Below are positions 1 to 10,238 of a stretch of DNA of 64,000 nt, in pieces. The notes under the pieces were generated by a model that saw nothing but the letters and a program-made list of their open reading frames with translations, searched no databases and had not been told where the DNA came from. The first letter of the stretch is position 1, and each line of letters starts with the position of its first letter. The translations under genes and the position numbers were made by a program. This DNA is from Hemileia vastatrix (lineage: Eukaryota; Basidiomycota; Pucciniomycetes; Pucciniales; Zaghouaniaceae), in contig JASXTE010000005.1 of NCBI GenBank assembly GCA_030280995.1, forward strand, positions 27,071,501-27,135,500, given 5' to 3'.

Positions 1-1212
1 TGTAAAAATCTGTGAAAAATTTTCATTTGGGTGGCACTGCCCTACAACAAAACATGAAAAAGTGCAAGATCACATGTCATGTTTTGTGTGTGGGACATTG
101 CCATCCAACACCCAAATGTGACACAATTTTGTCCCTGTGATTCAATTTGGAAGTGGTTGGTTGGGTTTGATGAGTGCAGAGTGGGAGGTTAAGATGATTG
201 GAGTTAGCTAGGACACTGGCATGAATGCCCAAAAATAGGGGATTAGGTTGATAGAAGAAGATGTAGATTTTCAGGCTGAATTTAAGTACACAGACATGAA
301 TAGCTTGACTAGTCAGTTGTCCAGAAGATTTTAATGGTCCAGTATGAATAAAGTTTTCAAAATCCAATTAAGTAATAAAATACTATTCAATATAATAGTC
401 TCAGTAATTTAATTTCACTTAATATAAATGGTTATAGCTTCCAGTTGGTAGAAAAATAGAATTAATGATTTAAAATAATATTTAAAAGACTTATAAAGTA
501 CTAATGAGCATTATTTGTAATTGATTGGCTACGTGTTTAAAATGTGAAGTAAAGAATGTAGAATAAAGCACAAAAACCTTCTCCTTTTATACCCATAAAT
601 CCCTGGTGTCCACCCCTTGTTTCCCAGACTCATTACACTGCTATCCCCAGCCATCGCAGTGCTATGAGGGTGCTTATCTCCTCATGGAGTCCACTTCAAG
701 CAGTTTCACAGGCCTAGTAACCAAAGTACTTTCCCCACACAAAAGAAGAACTATGTCACACACCAAAATCTAAGAATAACATGGGGTAATCCATCAGAAT
801 ATAGAAATAACCCAAAAACAGAATATATGCATGTTATTCTTTAAATAAACTACCAAAAAAGAAATACCACCAGAGAGTTGACAACATTTTATGCTATACG
901 CTGTGGCAGTCTAAAGTTTATTAAAAAAAAAAGATTTATGGAGATGATTATTGAAATTGGGAAAACCAATTTAATTTTATAATGGGTTATATTTAAGAAA
1001 ATGAGTATATAAAAGAGTTTAAAAGGGTAATTTTATGAGTTAAGATCAAACGAATAATTAATGGTCAGAAAATGCAAGGATAGGTCTAAAAGTGTATGAA
1101 AATTAAAGTCAGGAGTCTCAAGAAACTTTGGAAATTTTTATGAAATTTTTATGAAATTTTTACTATTTTTAATAATTTAATAAAGTATTTTTGATGGCTA
1201 GCGTGTTTCTGA
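1..1212. other. AT-rich flank without a recognised gene
   Basis: No credible coding region, RNA gene or complete mobile element was found here. The only structure noted is a short triplication of an ATGAAATTTTT-like word near 1135-1165. The stretch may be the interior of the family A element whose end lies at 1213-1257, but no matching left end is in the window. Confidence 0.5.
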
Positions 1213-1257
1213 AATCTGCACTTAAATAAGTGCGGATTTGCCAGAACTGACACCCCC
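1213..1257 (-). repeat. Terminal repeat of a family A PIF/Harbinger-like element (end only)
   Basis: The end reads ...TGCCAGAACTGACACCCCC and is followed by TAA. It matches, in reverse, the ends at 4225, 7706 and 45907. Just inside lies the near-palindrome centred on CACTTAAATAAGTG that the other family A ends also carry. TTA/TAA target duplications are typical of PIF/Harbinger. The opposite end is not seen, so this is a remnant or the right end of an element that starts upstream of the window. Confidence 0.7.
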
Positions 1258-1760
1258 TAATATATATAACCCTTATTTTAATAATATTATCATAAGTTTT
1301 GTTATATGATTTTATTACTCAATATAATATTAATTTATATGCATAATTATTTGCCCTCTTTCAGATCCAATAAATTAACAAAACATTTACTGGACTCCTG
1401 GTACAGCCTGGCTGACAGGAATAGAAACACTACACTGAACGCTTCTCTGTCCCCTCCCTTTTCACGCATGGGAAGGAAGAACATGAGAGGATGATCGAGT
1501 GTGTCTGGACAGGTGTTTCTCTACAGTTCTAGCAGGCAAGTAAGAAGATGATCATGGCTGCTTTGAATGAAGACAGTAGAAATCTGTCTGTGTGTGTCCA
1601 CTGAGCATGGTGGCCCAAGCACTGTAGCTGCACTGGTCTAGCGCTCGGTGGCTAGTTCGAAGGCACCGCAAGTCAGTATAGTGTGGTTTTGCTGCCTGTT
1701 CGGAGCTAACAACGAAAGTCGGCCCTCAGTCACCAACTTTCATTGTTTCGGCGTGGATAA

Positions 1761-3172
1761 ATGAGCTCTCTTTCTTCTCGATCGGGTGCTTTGCGGCATC
1801 GTGGATCTAGCTCGTTTCTTACCCATTCTTCATCTAGTCTTGCCTCCCCTTTGTCTGTCACTCATCGCCCATTTTGGGATGAAGACTCAGAAGATGGTTT
1901 TTTTTTACCTGGATTCAACTCTTCGCTCGCTACTTCAAATTCAAATTATAACCTTCCTGGGAGCTCCAACAGTAGTAGTATCAACATTAGCAGCAGCAGC
2001 AGCAGCAATAGTAATAATGCTTCGAATCTCTCCAGTGGTAATCCAAGTAGCAACACTGGCGGCGTTAATGGCTTGGGAAGTATAGGTCTCGGATCTTCAG
2101 TACCGGGTAATGGATCAGTAGAGCAACTCAAATTCATCGTCTCCAAACGAATCACAACCTTTATTTATCTCAAGAAAGCCCATGAAGGCAAAGTGCATTG
2201 GTTTAACACAGTGCTGCTCACCAAGAGCGACTTGGAATCGGTTTTTGAGCCTCAAAAGATGCAACGAAGGTTGTTCTCAACGTCTCACCTAATGCTATCT
2301 CTGATTTTATGTTATTTTTTCTTTTACATTCTTTTTATCAGGCCATTTGCTGACAAGCAATCTGTTTAACCTCAAATTAAATTCATAGAACAACGCGTTT
2401 TGCTGTTTTGGGGATGTCTTTATCATCTTTGTTGGATATCATGACTTTGAGTGACTTTTTGAGAGGTTTATTGACCTTATTGCATGAGTACGAATCTATA
2501 CCAGATGATAATTTCAAACCCAAAATGGTGAGATTTCACGGACGACTTTTGTCCAAGTATTAAGCTGATGTGACTTGATTCGCTTGCTTTACTCATAATA
2601 ACTCGTGGAAACATGAATGTTGCAGCGGGGATTGTTTAGGCAGTCTAAAGGTCCCCGAAAATCTTCAAACTCAACGTCTTCAGACTATCCGATTAATTTA
2701 CAAGATTCCGGAGATCCTTCTTATTTGTTCTCCCCTAACATTGTCAGTGTCAGAAAAATCACCAGGTTGCTATGTGGCTCTCTCAACAACTAATTATGAT
2801 GTTTTTTAATAGCCGTTTGACCTGGACTATTTCCAAGTGATGTACAGTTTGTGCGATATTCTTGTTGAAATTTATTCCAAGATACTATACTTTATTTCGC
2901 AAACAAATGTTGGTTCTTCCTCTCCAAAAATGAATTCAAGTCAGATGTCTGGAAATGGAACGCGCCCAGCATCTGCACATTATGGACAGGGGGAGATGCC
3001 TCTTCCTACGATTGAGCTGATACTCAAACTTGATAGCAAATTGAAAAAAATTATTGCAGTGGTAACGAAGGAATTAGATGGCCTGGCCCGCAATGCAATT
3101 CGTGAAGAATTATCTCTAGTTGATCCGATGTTGATTGGACTGAGTGGTGAAGGCAGTTACTTTGGGGATTGA
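1761..3172 (+). CDS. Conserved basidiomycete protein of unknown function (host gene, four exons)
   Basis: I model this as join(1761..2269, 2389..2527, 2626..2742, 2813..3172), which gives 374 residues. The introns are 119, 98 and 70 bp, all GT...AG, and every junction keeps the frame. The N-terminal 115 residues are Ser/Asn-rich and include a poly-Ser run encoded by AGC repeats near 1990. From about residue 120 the sequence turns globular, with KRITTFIYLKKAHEGKVHWF, then RTTRFAVLGMSLSSLLDI across the first splice and PFDLDYFQVMYSLCDIL across the third. I recall this motif order from a fungal family with no assigned function. It ends in a helical, charged segment (LDSKLKKIIAVVTKELDGL). It is the only gene here with intact splice structure and ordinary codon use, so it is probably expressed. 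Function is unknown. Confidence 0.8.
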
Positions 3173-3335
3173 AAAATGTATCTATAGGGAGCTAAAATAG
3201 AGAAACAAATGAGATGGACCAACATTTTCTATGATTTTACTTGCAAGTCAAGGCTACCTATAAATTATACTATGATTTTACTTTCTGGTTAAGGCTAAAT
3301 ATGAATTATACTTGGGTAAAACGAAATCCATGATA

Positions 3336-3456
3336 CAGCTATTTGGAAAAACCTTGCTCTTTTTTTGTCCCTCATCCCCCGCCAAAAGCGGCTTAAACTC
3401 ATGTTTTTGGCGGGGAGTGGTTGGCAAAAACACAGCAAGCTCTTCCCAAATAGCTG
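3336..3456. mobile_element. 121-bp MITE with TA flanks (Tc1/mariner-like)
   Basis: The terminal inverted repeats begin CAGCTATTTGG at the left and end CCAAATAGCTG at the right, with similarity running about 35 bp inward. Both ends are flanked by TA, the duplication expected for Tc1/mariner-type elements. The interior is G/C-rich and has no coding capacity. It lies in the 3' flank of the host gene. Confidence 0.7.
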
Positions 3457-3458
3457 TA

Positions 3459-3872
3459 TATAGAATATTTAAAATGTTTGTTATAGACACAATTTGATAG
3501 CTGTATATTTAATGTTATTATTTCAAAGTACAAATAGGGATAAAATATGAGAAAGATATCGCTTGAGCTTGGTTTTACTGGCCTTGTTTCAACTTCTGTG
3601 AGGCCTTATGATGTGATTCTACCACCTTGCGCTGCTCTTTTTCAGAAGAACTAACTTCCTCTTCATATTGCTACAAGCTGATAAACAAGCAGCGTTTAAT
3701 CTAGGCTAGCTCATATCATCAAATTCAATTCATCCAAGAATCAATATAAACATTTTGGGATGCCAAAGTGGAAACAAACCAGCCTTTTAATTACAGCCAT
3801 TGTAAAGACGCTTGCAGTTTTTTTTTTTTTTGCAAATTTCAAAAACACTTTTCATCCAGTTGGCCACCCCAA
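3459..3872. other. Spacer, nothing recognised
   Basis: AT-rich sequence with a poly-T run near 3820. No gene, repeat family or RNA was recognised. Confidence 0.5.
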
Positions 3873-4000
3873 CCCCCTATATTTCATCCATTCTCGTACA
3901 TACTTCTGTAAAAGGTTGACAGCCTATGTCAAAATATTGCGCCTCCTCACCTTTGACGTCAGACAGAAAAAGCTGATTGCTCAATCGGCAATTTGGGGGA

Positions 4001-4034
<34 letters not shown>

Positions 4035-4229
4035 TTTCAAACTGAACAGAGAAAATCACCAGTCAGGCAAAAAAAAACAAAATAAAAAATAAAAAAATAA
4101 ATAAAAAATAAATAAAAAATTCTGATTGAGCAATCAGCTTTTCTCATGACAAAGGTGAGATGCGCAATGTTTTGACATGGTTGTCAACCTTTCCCAGATG
4201 CATGGAGAATGGATGAAATAAATAGGGGG
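3873..4229. repeat. Long inverted-repeat (foldback) element with a GA microsatellite core
   Basis: The arms at about 3873-3997 and 4107-4229 are inverted copies of each other. Shared words include CCCCCTAT, TTTCATCCATTCTC, AAAGGTTGACA, TGTCAAAA and AAGCTGATTGCTCAATC. The centre is a (GA)n run followed by A/T-rich filler. This looks like a non-autonomous foldback element or large MITE. Its right end shares GGGGG with the left terminus of the family A element, so the two are abutted or one inserted at the tip of the other. Confidence 0.65.
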
Positions 4230-4509
4230 TGTCAGTTCTGGCAAATCGGCACTTACAAATCCGCACTTAAATAAGTGCGGATTTCCAAAACACAATAGCC
4301 CCAATACTGGTGGATTTCAAAATGAAATAAGTCACTTATTTCACTCAAATCCGCACTTTCTCAACCAAAAGTGCTGATTTCACCATCAAGTCCCATTTCA
4401 CTGATTTGTCAGCATCATCCCATTCATACGCAGCACTCCGCAGAATAACACTTCATAACTCAAAACATCGTACATCATTTACATCTTCATATCATATCAT
4501 ATAAGAGTT

Positions 4510-5140
4510 ATGCCTTCCTCACTTTCAAATCGTGATAAATTACATAAAGCAATGACTTTCATGGCTCTTGAACTGCTCTTGGACTCTGATTCCAATTCTG
4601 ATTCTGATCTAGAAGAAGATTTCGTTGTTTTATCAAAAATGGCCAGGAAACGTCACCTTCTTCCCAGAAAGCCTCAAGTACCTCATACCCCCAAGTACAC
4701 CATCCAAACACTTCTTAACCTATCTACACCCAGTTTTAGACAGCTGTTCAGGACTTCTCAGGAATGTTTCCTTAAATTGCTTGAGCTTATTCAGGATCAT
4801 CCCATATTTCACAATAATTCTCAAAAAGAACAACAACATCCTTCAATTCAATTGGCCATCACACTATGTCATTTGGGTTCAAATGGTAATGGAGCCGCTT
4901 TGAAACATTTAGAAAATGTCTTTGATTTAGGGTATGGTTCAGTTAACACTTATACCAAACAATGTATCACTGCCATCAACTCCTTGTAATCTCAACTTCT
5001 CACCTGGCCAACAAAAGAAGAGCAACTTGAATCATCTCAGGTTATGCAAGCAGAGGGCTTCCCAGGATGTATTGGTTTTGTTGATGGTACTGCTATTCCT
5101 TTGAGCCAGAAACCTGCTCAAGGTGGAAACAATTACTTTC
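4510..5140 (+). pseudogene. PIF/Harbinger-type DDE transposase, N-terminal part only
   Basis: From ATG 4510 the frame encodes an acidic leader (DSDSNSDSDLEEDF) and then a helical region matching the transposases at 13747-15057 and 19445-20756 (HPIFHNNS, GSNGNGAA). A TAA at 4987-4989 interrupts the frame where the relatives read Lys. Beyond it the frame continues to GFVDGTAIPLSQKP, which holds the first catalytic Asp of the HARBI1-like DDE core. Homology stops near 5140, where the minisatellite begins, so the second Asp and the Glu are missing. It cannot be active. Confidence 0.8.
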
Positions 5141-5149
5141 ACATTCTCG

Positions 5150-5345
5150 TCAAAAATTTTCACCAAAATATTTACAAGTCAAAAAAATTATATATATGTT
5201 TTAAAAAATTGGCAATACTCTCCCCTGCATTTTAATGAAGCAAGGGGTGGATATCACCAAAATTTTTCTAAGTCATCAATTTCACATGTCAGATTTGAAA
5301 ATTTGGCAATACCCCTGCCTGCATTTTATTGAAGTAAGTGGTGGA
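5150..5345. repeat. Degenerate minisatellite shared by the Harbinger-like copies
   Basis: There are about two and a half units. Each contains TGCATTTTATTGAAG, a 'GGGGTGG' step, ATCACCAAAAT and AAAATTTGGCAATAC. The same unit forms arrays at 9470-9900, 18300-18625 and 26440-26760, always next to the Myb-like or truncated transposase gene. Here it replaces the 3' half of the transposase. Confidence 0.75.
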
Positions 5346-5686
5346 AGTCATCTAAATTTAATATAATTACTTAAATTATTAAATAAATATCTAATATATA
5401 TCAATTTCCCTAGTTTAAAGTAATGACAATCCCTCAAGCCAAAATGCAGACCAAGTCTAGAAACAAAAGTTTGGGACTTTCCACAGGTATAGGCTAGAGG
5501 AACCCCATGAAACAAATAAATGTTATCATGATTACCATTTATACAACACAAGGTTGTGGGCCCATTAATTTAGTTGAGGAAATTGATACATAAAAAATAT
5601 TTATTAAAAATTTACAAAAAAATATAAAATTTTCGATGACAACTCTAATCCCCATACTTTTTGGATCTAAATAAAGTTTTTTTAAA

Positions 5687-6273
5687 TCAATTAACTTTAC
5701 CTTCTTTCATTACCTTATTGATTCTTTGAATCAACTTATGACTGATTTGAAATGAGCAACCAAATTGTGTTAAATCTTGACAGGATTCCAAACCAGGAGG
5801 AGCTTTGGTCGTTTGATGATTATCCTTAGAAGAATTCCAAATAGTTTCGATGATACCATTTCCCAAACCAAAATCAATGATGCACCGGTGGTCTGGAAAA
5901 TATAAACCATGTCCTTTGATTTTAGCTGGAGATGGTATTGGGTGGCCAGTTATTTGATTGATATATGAGAATATTCCAAAAGTAGGAAAATTGGCATCAT
6001 TCCTATCGATATGAATCCTATTGTGAAATCCAGAATGAGTGATAATAACATTAGAAAATAAAAGATATTCGTGGCTGATATCTTCCCATTCTGAGTCACA
6101 CCAATTCAGTATTCCAACTTTGGTTGCAAGTTCATGATTTTCTTCAAATGCTTTATTACAGAGCTTTTTTAGTCGAAAAGCAAGAAAAGAGTCAAAGGAA
6201 GGTAGAGTGTCCCATAAGTGAAAATCTTCATCTTTTTGAGCTTTAGTGATATTCATGACCAACGAATATATGC
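5687..6273 (-). pseudogene. Tet-like 2OG-Fe(II) oxygenase, catalytic exon only
   Basis: This matches the second exon of the copy at 10239-11930. It opens at a retained splice acceptor near 6274 and ends at the stop 5687-5689. Visible are the Fe-binding HID (in RIHIDRNDA), the segment GLYFPDHRCIIDFGLGNGI and a distal His in KDNHQTTKAP. The C-terminal FGCSFQIS core resembles the fungal Tet/JBP-like family, whose members oxidise modified bases. The position where I expect the 2-oxoglutarate-binding Arg (TRFG in relatives) is Gln. Exon 1 and the Ser-rich N-terminus are absent upstream, so this is a truncated copy. The family assignment is by motif recognition. Confidence 0.7.
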
Positions 6274-6356
6274 CTATATAATTGAAATGCCTAGATAATA
6301 ATCATATAAGAGGTTCAGAATCCTTATCCTCTAAATATGCAATATAAAAATGTGAA

Positions 6357-6690
6357 ATAAGACAAGTGAAATTTGGAAAAAAGGCTTAACTTCAAAGGTC
6401 AAAATCTCAGCAACCACTGAACCTAATTCAAAACTGTTTGTGGAAAATGAAAGATATGCTTTAGTAGAATCTTCAGTTAAAGGACATGTGATTTAAATAA
6501 ACCTAACCCTAATTTGTTACATAAAAATATGAAATAAAAATTTAAATTGGGAAAAAAAAGGCTCAACTTTAACGGTCAATATCTCAGAAACCACTTAATC
6601 AAATTCAAATCTGTTTGCAGGAAATGAAAGGTAGCCTTCAGGAGAATCTTCAGTAAAAAGAACATTAGATTTGAATAAACCTAACCCTAA
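6357..6690. repeat. Two tandem units of about 180 bp
   Basis: Two diverged direct copies share AAGGCTYAACTT, AATCTCAGMAACCACT and GAATCTTCAGT. Both end in AATAAACCTAACCCTAAT, which contains two telomere-like CCTAA words. Neither has coding potential. Confidence 0.65.
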
Positions 6691-7640
6691 TTCCGAGTCT
6701 GATTTTCAAAATTTTACAAAAACTTGAAAAGTGGTAATGAAGATGAGATCAAAAGGAGTTTAATAAGTTCACTGTTATCCAGATAAGGGTCATACATATA
6801 TTTAAGTATGAAGTTTTCATGAAAGTAATTAGATATCATATAGGCATGAAAAAAAGGAGATGAAACTTACCTTGATTGAAAAGTAGGAAAAATAGAGTGA
6901 GAAAGATTGATGTTGGAATTGTGGGGAAATTGAATATGGAGTAAGTGAAATGCATAAAGAATGTGCAATGTACGTGTTTCAATGAAATGGAGCCAAAAAA
7001 AAGTGAAATAAGGGAAAGGGGGGATAATGACAATGCCAAGGAGGGATGAAGAGTAGGGTGATGGAGCTAAAAAATAAAGTAAAGAGGGAGAGAAAAAAAA
7101 GGTTAATTATACCATTGAAATCCAAAATAACCACTTACAAAAAAAATTTAGATAAAAAAAATAAAATAAACAGAAAAAAACAAAAAAAATTATAATTAGT
7201 AATCAAAAAATCAAAAAAAAAGAATAAAATGACTTACCTGGAGAGATGAGATGACAAAATGAATGAAACCAAATTGTTTGAGGGATGTTGGAGGAGAATA
7301 GGAAAAGGATATGAGGGATGAATGAAAAAAAAATCACTGACAAAATATGCGATTTCATTTTGAGCTGGTGAAAGAAAACCAATGAGCCATCCAAAAAAAA
7401 GATTTTCACCGTAAATTCTAAAAAAAAATGAATATGCAACAAACCAAAATACCAACCTGAGTGAATGAAGTCCACAAAGAGGACATTTGGAGAGTACAAA
7501 ATGGTATGGGAAAGAAAGGGATGATGTGGCCAACATGTGGTTTTGAAAAAAAAATCACGAAAAAAGTGCTGATTTGAGGACAGAATTGACACCCATTTTT
7601 GAAATAAGTGACTTTTTTGCAAAATTTAAGTGCTGATTTG
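6691..7640. other. Non-coding subterminal part of the family A element
   Basis: AT-rich, poly-A-interrupted DNA with no credible gene. About 7310-7490 is clearly related to 13500-13720 in the family B copy (for example AACCAATGAGCCATCC and ACAAAGAGGACATTTGG). The two transposon families therefore share internal modules as well as genes. Confidence 0.6.
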
Positions 7641-7986
7641 TAAGTGCTGATTTGGTTTGAAATCCGCACTTAAGTTAAGTGCGGATTTGCCAGAACTTAC
7701 ACCCCCTAATAATTGGGTTATTAGACACGTTACGTGTCAATGTTCACCTCTTATCCGACATTTTTTTACTCAATTTTTCATAACCACATCTTGGACAAAC
7801 TTCTGTCATAACCACATCTTGACCTACTTTCTGCCATAACCACATCTTGGACTACTCTCTGGATATGGCTTCTACCTTGCTGAACACTCACATTCTCGTC
7901 CCATCCTGTCCATTCTATCCACTCAGAACCCCTCACCATCTCATCTGCTTGTTTCTGCTCCTTTTCATCTTCATTTATATTTTAAC

Positions 7987-9335
7987 ATGCCTCGTCGTCC
8001 TAGATCTTCTCAAAGGCAGCCATCACCAAGTTGTTCTTCAAATCCCACAACTCCCACTTTCCCCCGCTCAGCCAAGAAATCAAAGACCGTTCAATTAAAA
8101 AAAGATGACCATCTCATTCTTATCAACTGGCTGAAAACCAAATCTAACTATGATTCTTGTTTTGGTACTGAGTATGCCACTAAAGTAGGACGGCCCCCCG
8201 CATCAAAAGTTAATGGCTATCTTCTAATGGCAAATGAATTACGCAATAAGACCAAGGGAAGGATTGATCTTTTGCCTAAACAGATGTCTGAACGCTTCAA
8301 GCATTACCGAGAAAAATACAAGAAGGCAAAGGCTCTTTCATCTTCCACTGGTTTTGTGATTACCGACAACGATATAACTAAGGGCATAAAATCCATAGAC
8401 AATAAACTTGATTCTTTATGTCCTCACTTTAAAGAGATGGATGGAATTTTTGGAGAGCAAGCCGATGTTAATCCTGTAAACATGTTGGATGGTGAAGATC
8501 CTATCTCTGAACAGGATGTCAAAGCAAATCTTTTCCCATCCTCTTCCTCCACTCAAGCCTCCCCTCATTTGAATGAGACATATCTAGATAGCTTTTCTGT
8601 AGATCCTATAGGTGATTTAACCCAACCAAATCTAACTCAGGTCTGTTTCATTTTTCTTTTATCTTATCTTTTCTATTTTTATTTACTTATCTTTTTCTTA
8701 TTTCTTAAAAGGCTGATGAACAAACCCAGGATCCTCAATCAACTGAGTCTGAAGCTAGTGACAATGATGAGGAGGAAAATGCTATGTTGAACAAAAAGCG
8801 AAGGGCTTCAAGTAGTCTAAATTTCCTCTCCCAAAGAAGACGAAAAAGTGATACTTCATCACAAACACCTTTTTCCTTGATTGAACAGTTTTTAGAGAAA
8901 CGTGATGCTGGTAAGTGATATCATACCTCTTATTACTTTACTCTGCTTTTCTTCTACTTTATGTTAATTTTTATTCTCACTCTAGAACAAGTGGAAATTT
9001 CTAAAGAGACTCTAAGCTTTGAAAAGAAGAAATACGAGCTCTCTTTAAGGAGGGATGACAGAGTACAAGATTTGGAAGAGAGGAAGTACGAGCTCTCCTT
9101 ACAGAAGGATTATTGGGTCCAAGATTCGGAGGAGAAGATGTTCTAGTTAACTCTTAGTATTGAAAAATCCAAAAAAAAAGAAAAAACACTTGAGCATCAA
9201 AACTTAATGGAAAAGATGAAGTATAAGCATGATCTTCAAGAAAGTTCTAAAAAGAAAGATTTCTTGATTGAATGCATTAAAGCGAAAAAATCTGTTGAAG
9301 AAATAGAACAATTAATGAAATTTTTTGTTGACTAG
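7987..9335 (+). pseudogene. Myb/SANT-like partner protein of the Harbinger element
   Basis: I model three exons, 7987-8640, 8712-8910 and 8986-9335, with clean GT...AG introns of 71 and 75 bp. Exon 1 starts with an RS/P-rich, basic tail. A Myb/SANT-like DNA-binding domain follows (about residues 35-125), with Trp in LINWLKTK, KVGRPPASKVNG and MSERFKHYREKYKKAK. Exon 2 is acidic and ends in a basic KKRR/RRRK patch that could act as a nuclear signal. Exon 3 is coiled coil built from an 18-residue repeat (KKYELSLRRDDRVQDLEE). A TAG at 9144-9146 stands where copy 2 reads GAG and cuts off the last 63 codons. In Harbinger elements the partner protein binds the ends and helps the transposase enter the nucleus. 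Confidence 0.75.
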
Positions 9336-9469
9336 TTTCTTTTATTTCTTTCACACTTCATGTTTTCATATTTATTTGTACATAAATTTTACAATTATTT
9401 TCTGTATTTCTTGAAATATCCTATTTTAATGTTAAATATTCTTTTTTTAAATAAAATTTTCAAGTCTCC

Positions 9470-9900
9470 TTTGAAAATTTGACAATCCCCCACCCCTGGA
9501 TTTTTTTGAAGTAAGGGGTGGGTATCACAAAAATTCTTTCATGTCATGAATCTTGAAAGTCTTATATGAAAATTTGGCTTTACTACCCCCTGCATTTTAC
9601 CGGTATCCCAAAAATTCTTACATGTCAAGAATTTCACAAGTCTTATAAGAAATTTTGGCAAAACCCCCCATGGATTTTATTGAAGTAAGGAATGGGTATC
9701 ACCAAAAAAATTTCACCAAAATATTTACAAGTCAAAAAAATTCTATATCTGTTTAAAAAAATTGGCAATACTCTCCCCTGCATTTTATTGAAGCAAGGGG
9801 TGGGTATCACCAAAATTTTTCTAAGTCATCAATTTCACATGTCAGATTTGAAAATTTGGCAATACCCCCCCTGCATTTTATTGAAGTAAGGGGTGGAAGT
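9470..9900. repeat. Minisatellite array downstream of the Myb-like gene
   Basis: About five units of 65-90 bp, each with a G/C-rich core (CCCCTGCATTTTATTGAAGT, then AGGGGTGGGTATCACC) and an AT-rich remainder. The repeat is the same as at 5150-5345, 18300-18625 and 26440-26760. Confidence 0.75.
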
Positions 9901-10238
9901 CATCTAAATTTAATATAATTACATAAATTATTAAATAAATATCTAATATATATCAATTTCCCTAGCTTAAAGTAATGACAATTCCTCAAGCCAAAATGCA
10001 GACCAAGTCGAGAAACAAAAGTTTGGGACTTTCCACAGGTATAGGCAAGAGGAACCCCATGAAACAAATAAATGCTATCATGATTACATGTTATACAACC
10101 AACGGTCGTTGGCTCATCACATTACTTGAGCAAATTGATATATAAAAAATATTTATTTAAAATTTATGAAAAAATATAAAATTTTTGATGACAACTCTAA
10201 TCCCCATACTTTTTGGATCTAGATAAAAATTTTTTAAA

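Larger units (their letters stand above)
4225..7706. mobile_element. Family A PIF/Harbinger-like element, chimeric and defective
   Basis: The ends are inverted repeats starting GGGGGTGT, about 31 bp with two mismatches. Each is followed inward by a perfect 28-29 bp hairpin (4257-4284 and 7660-7688). Inside are a truncated transposase (+), a minisatellite and a 5'-truncated Tet-like oxygenase gene (-). The right flank is TAA but the left flank is ATA, so there is no clean target duplication. The right flank continues into a family B end and the left flank does not. I infer that this is a recombinant between two copies rather than one insertion. Confidence 0.65.

Noticed and set aside
3760..4092. 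110-codon frame across the GA repeat
   Set aside because: It spans both a poly-T run and the (GA)n core of a foldback element.
6505..6690. Interstitial telomere from CCTAACCCTAA words
   Set aside because: Only about two repeats each, inside a duplicated transposon segment.
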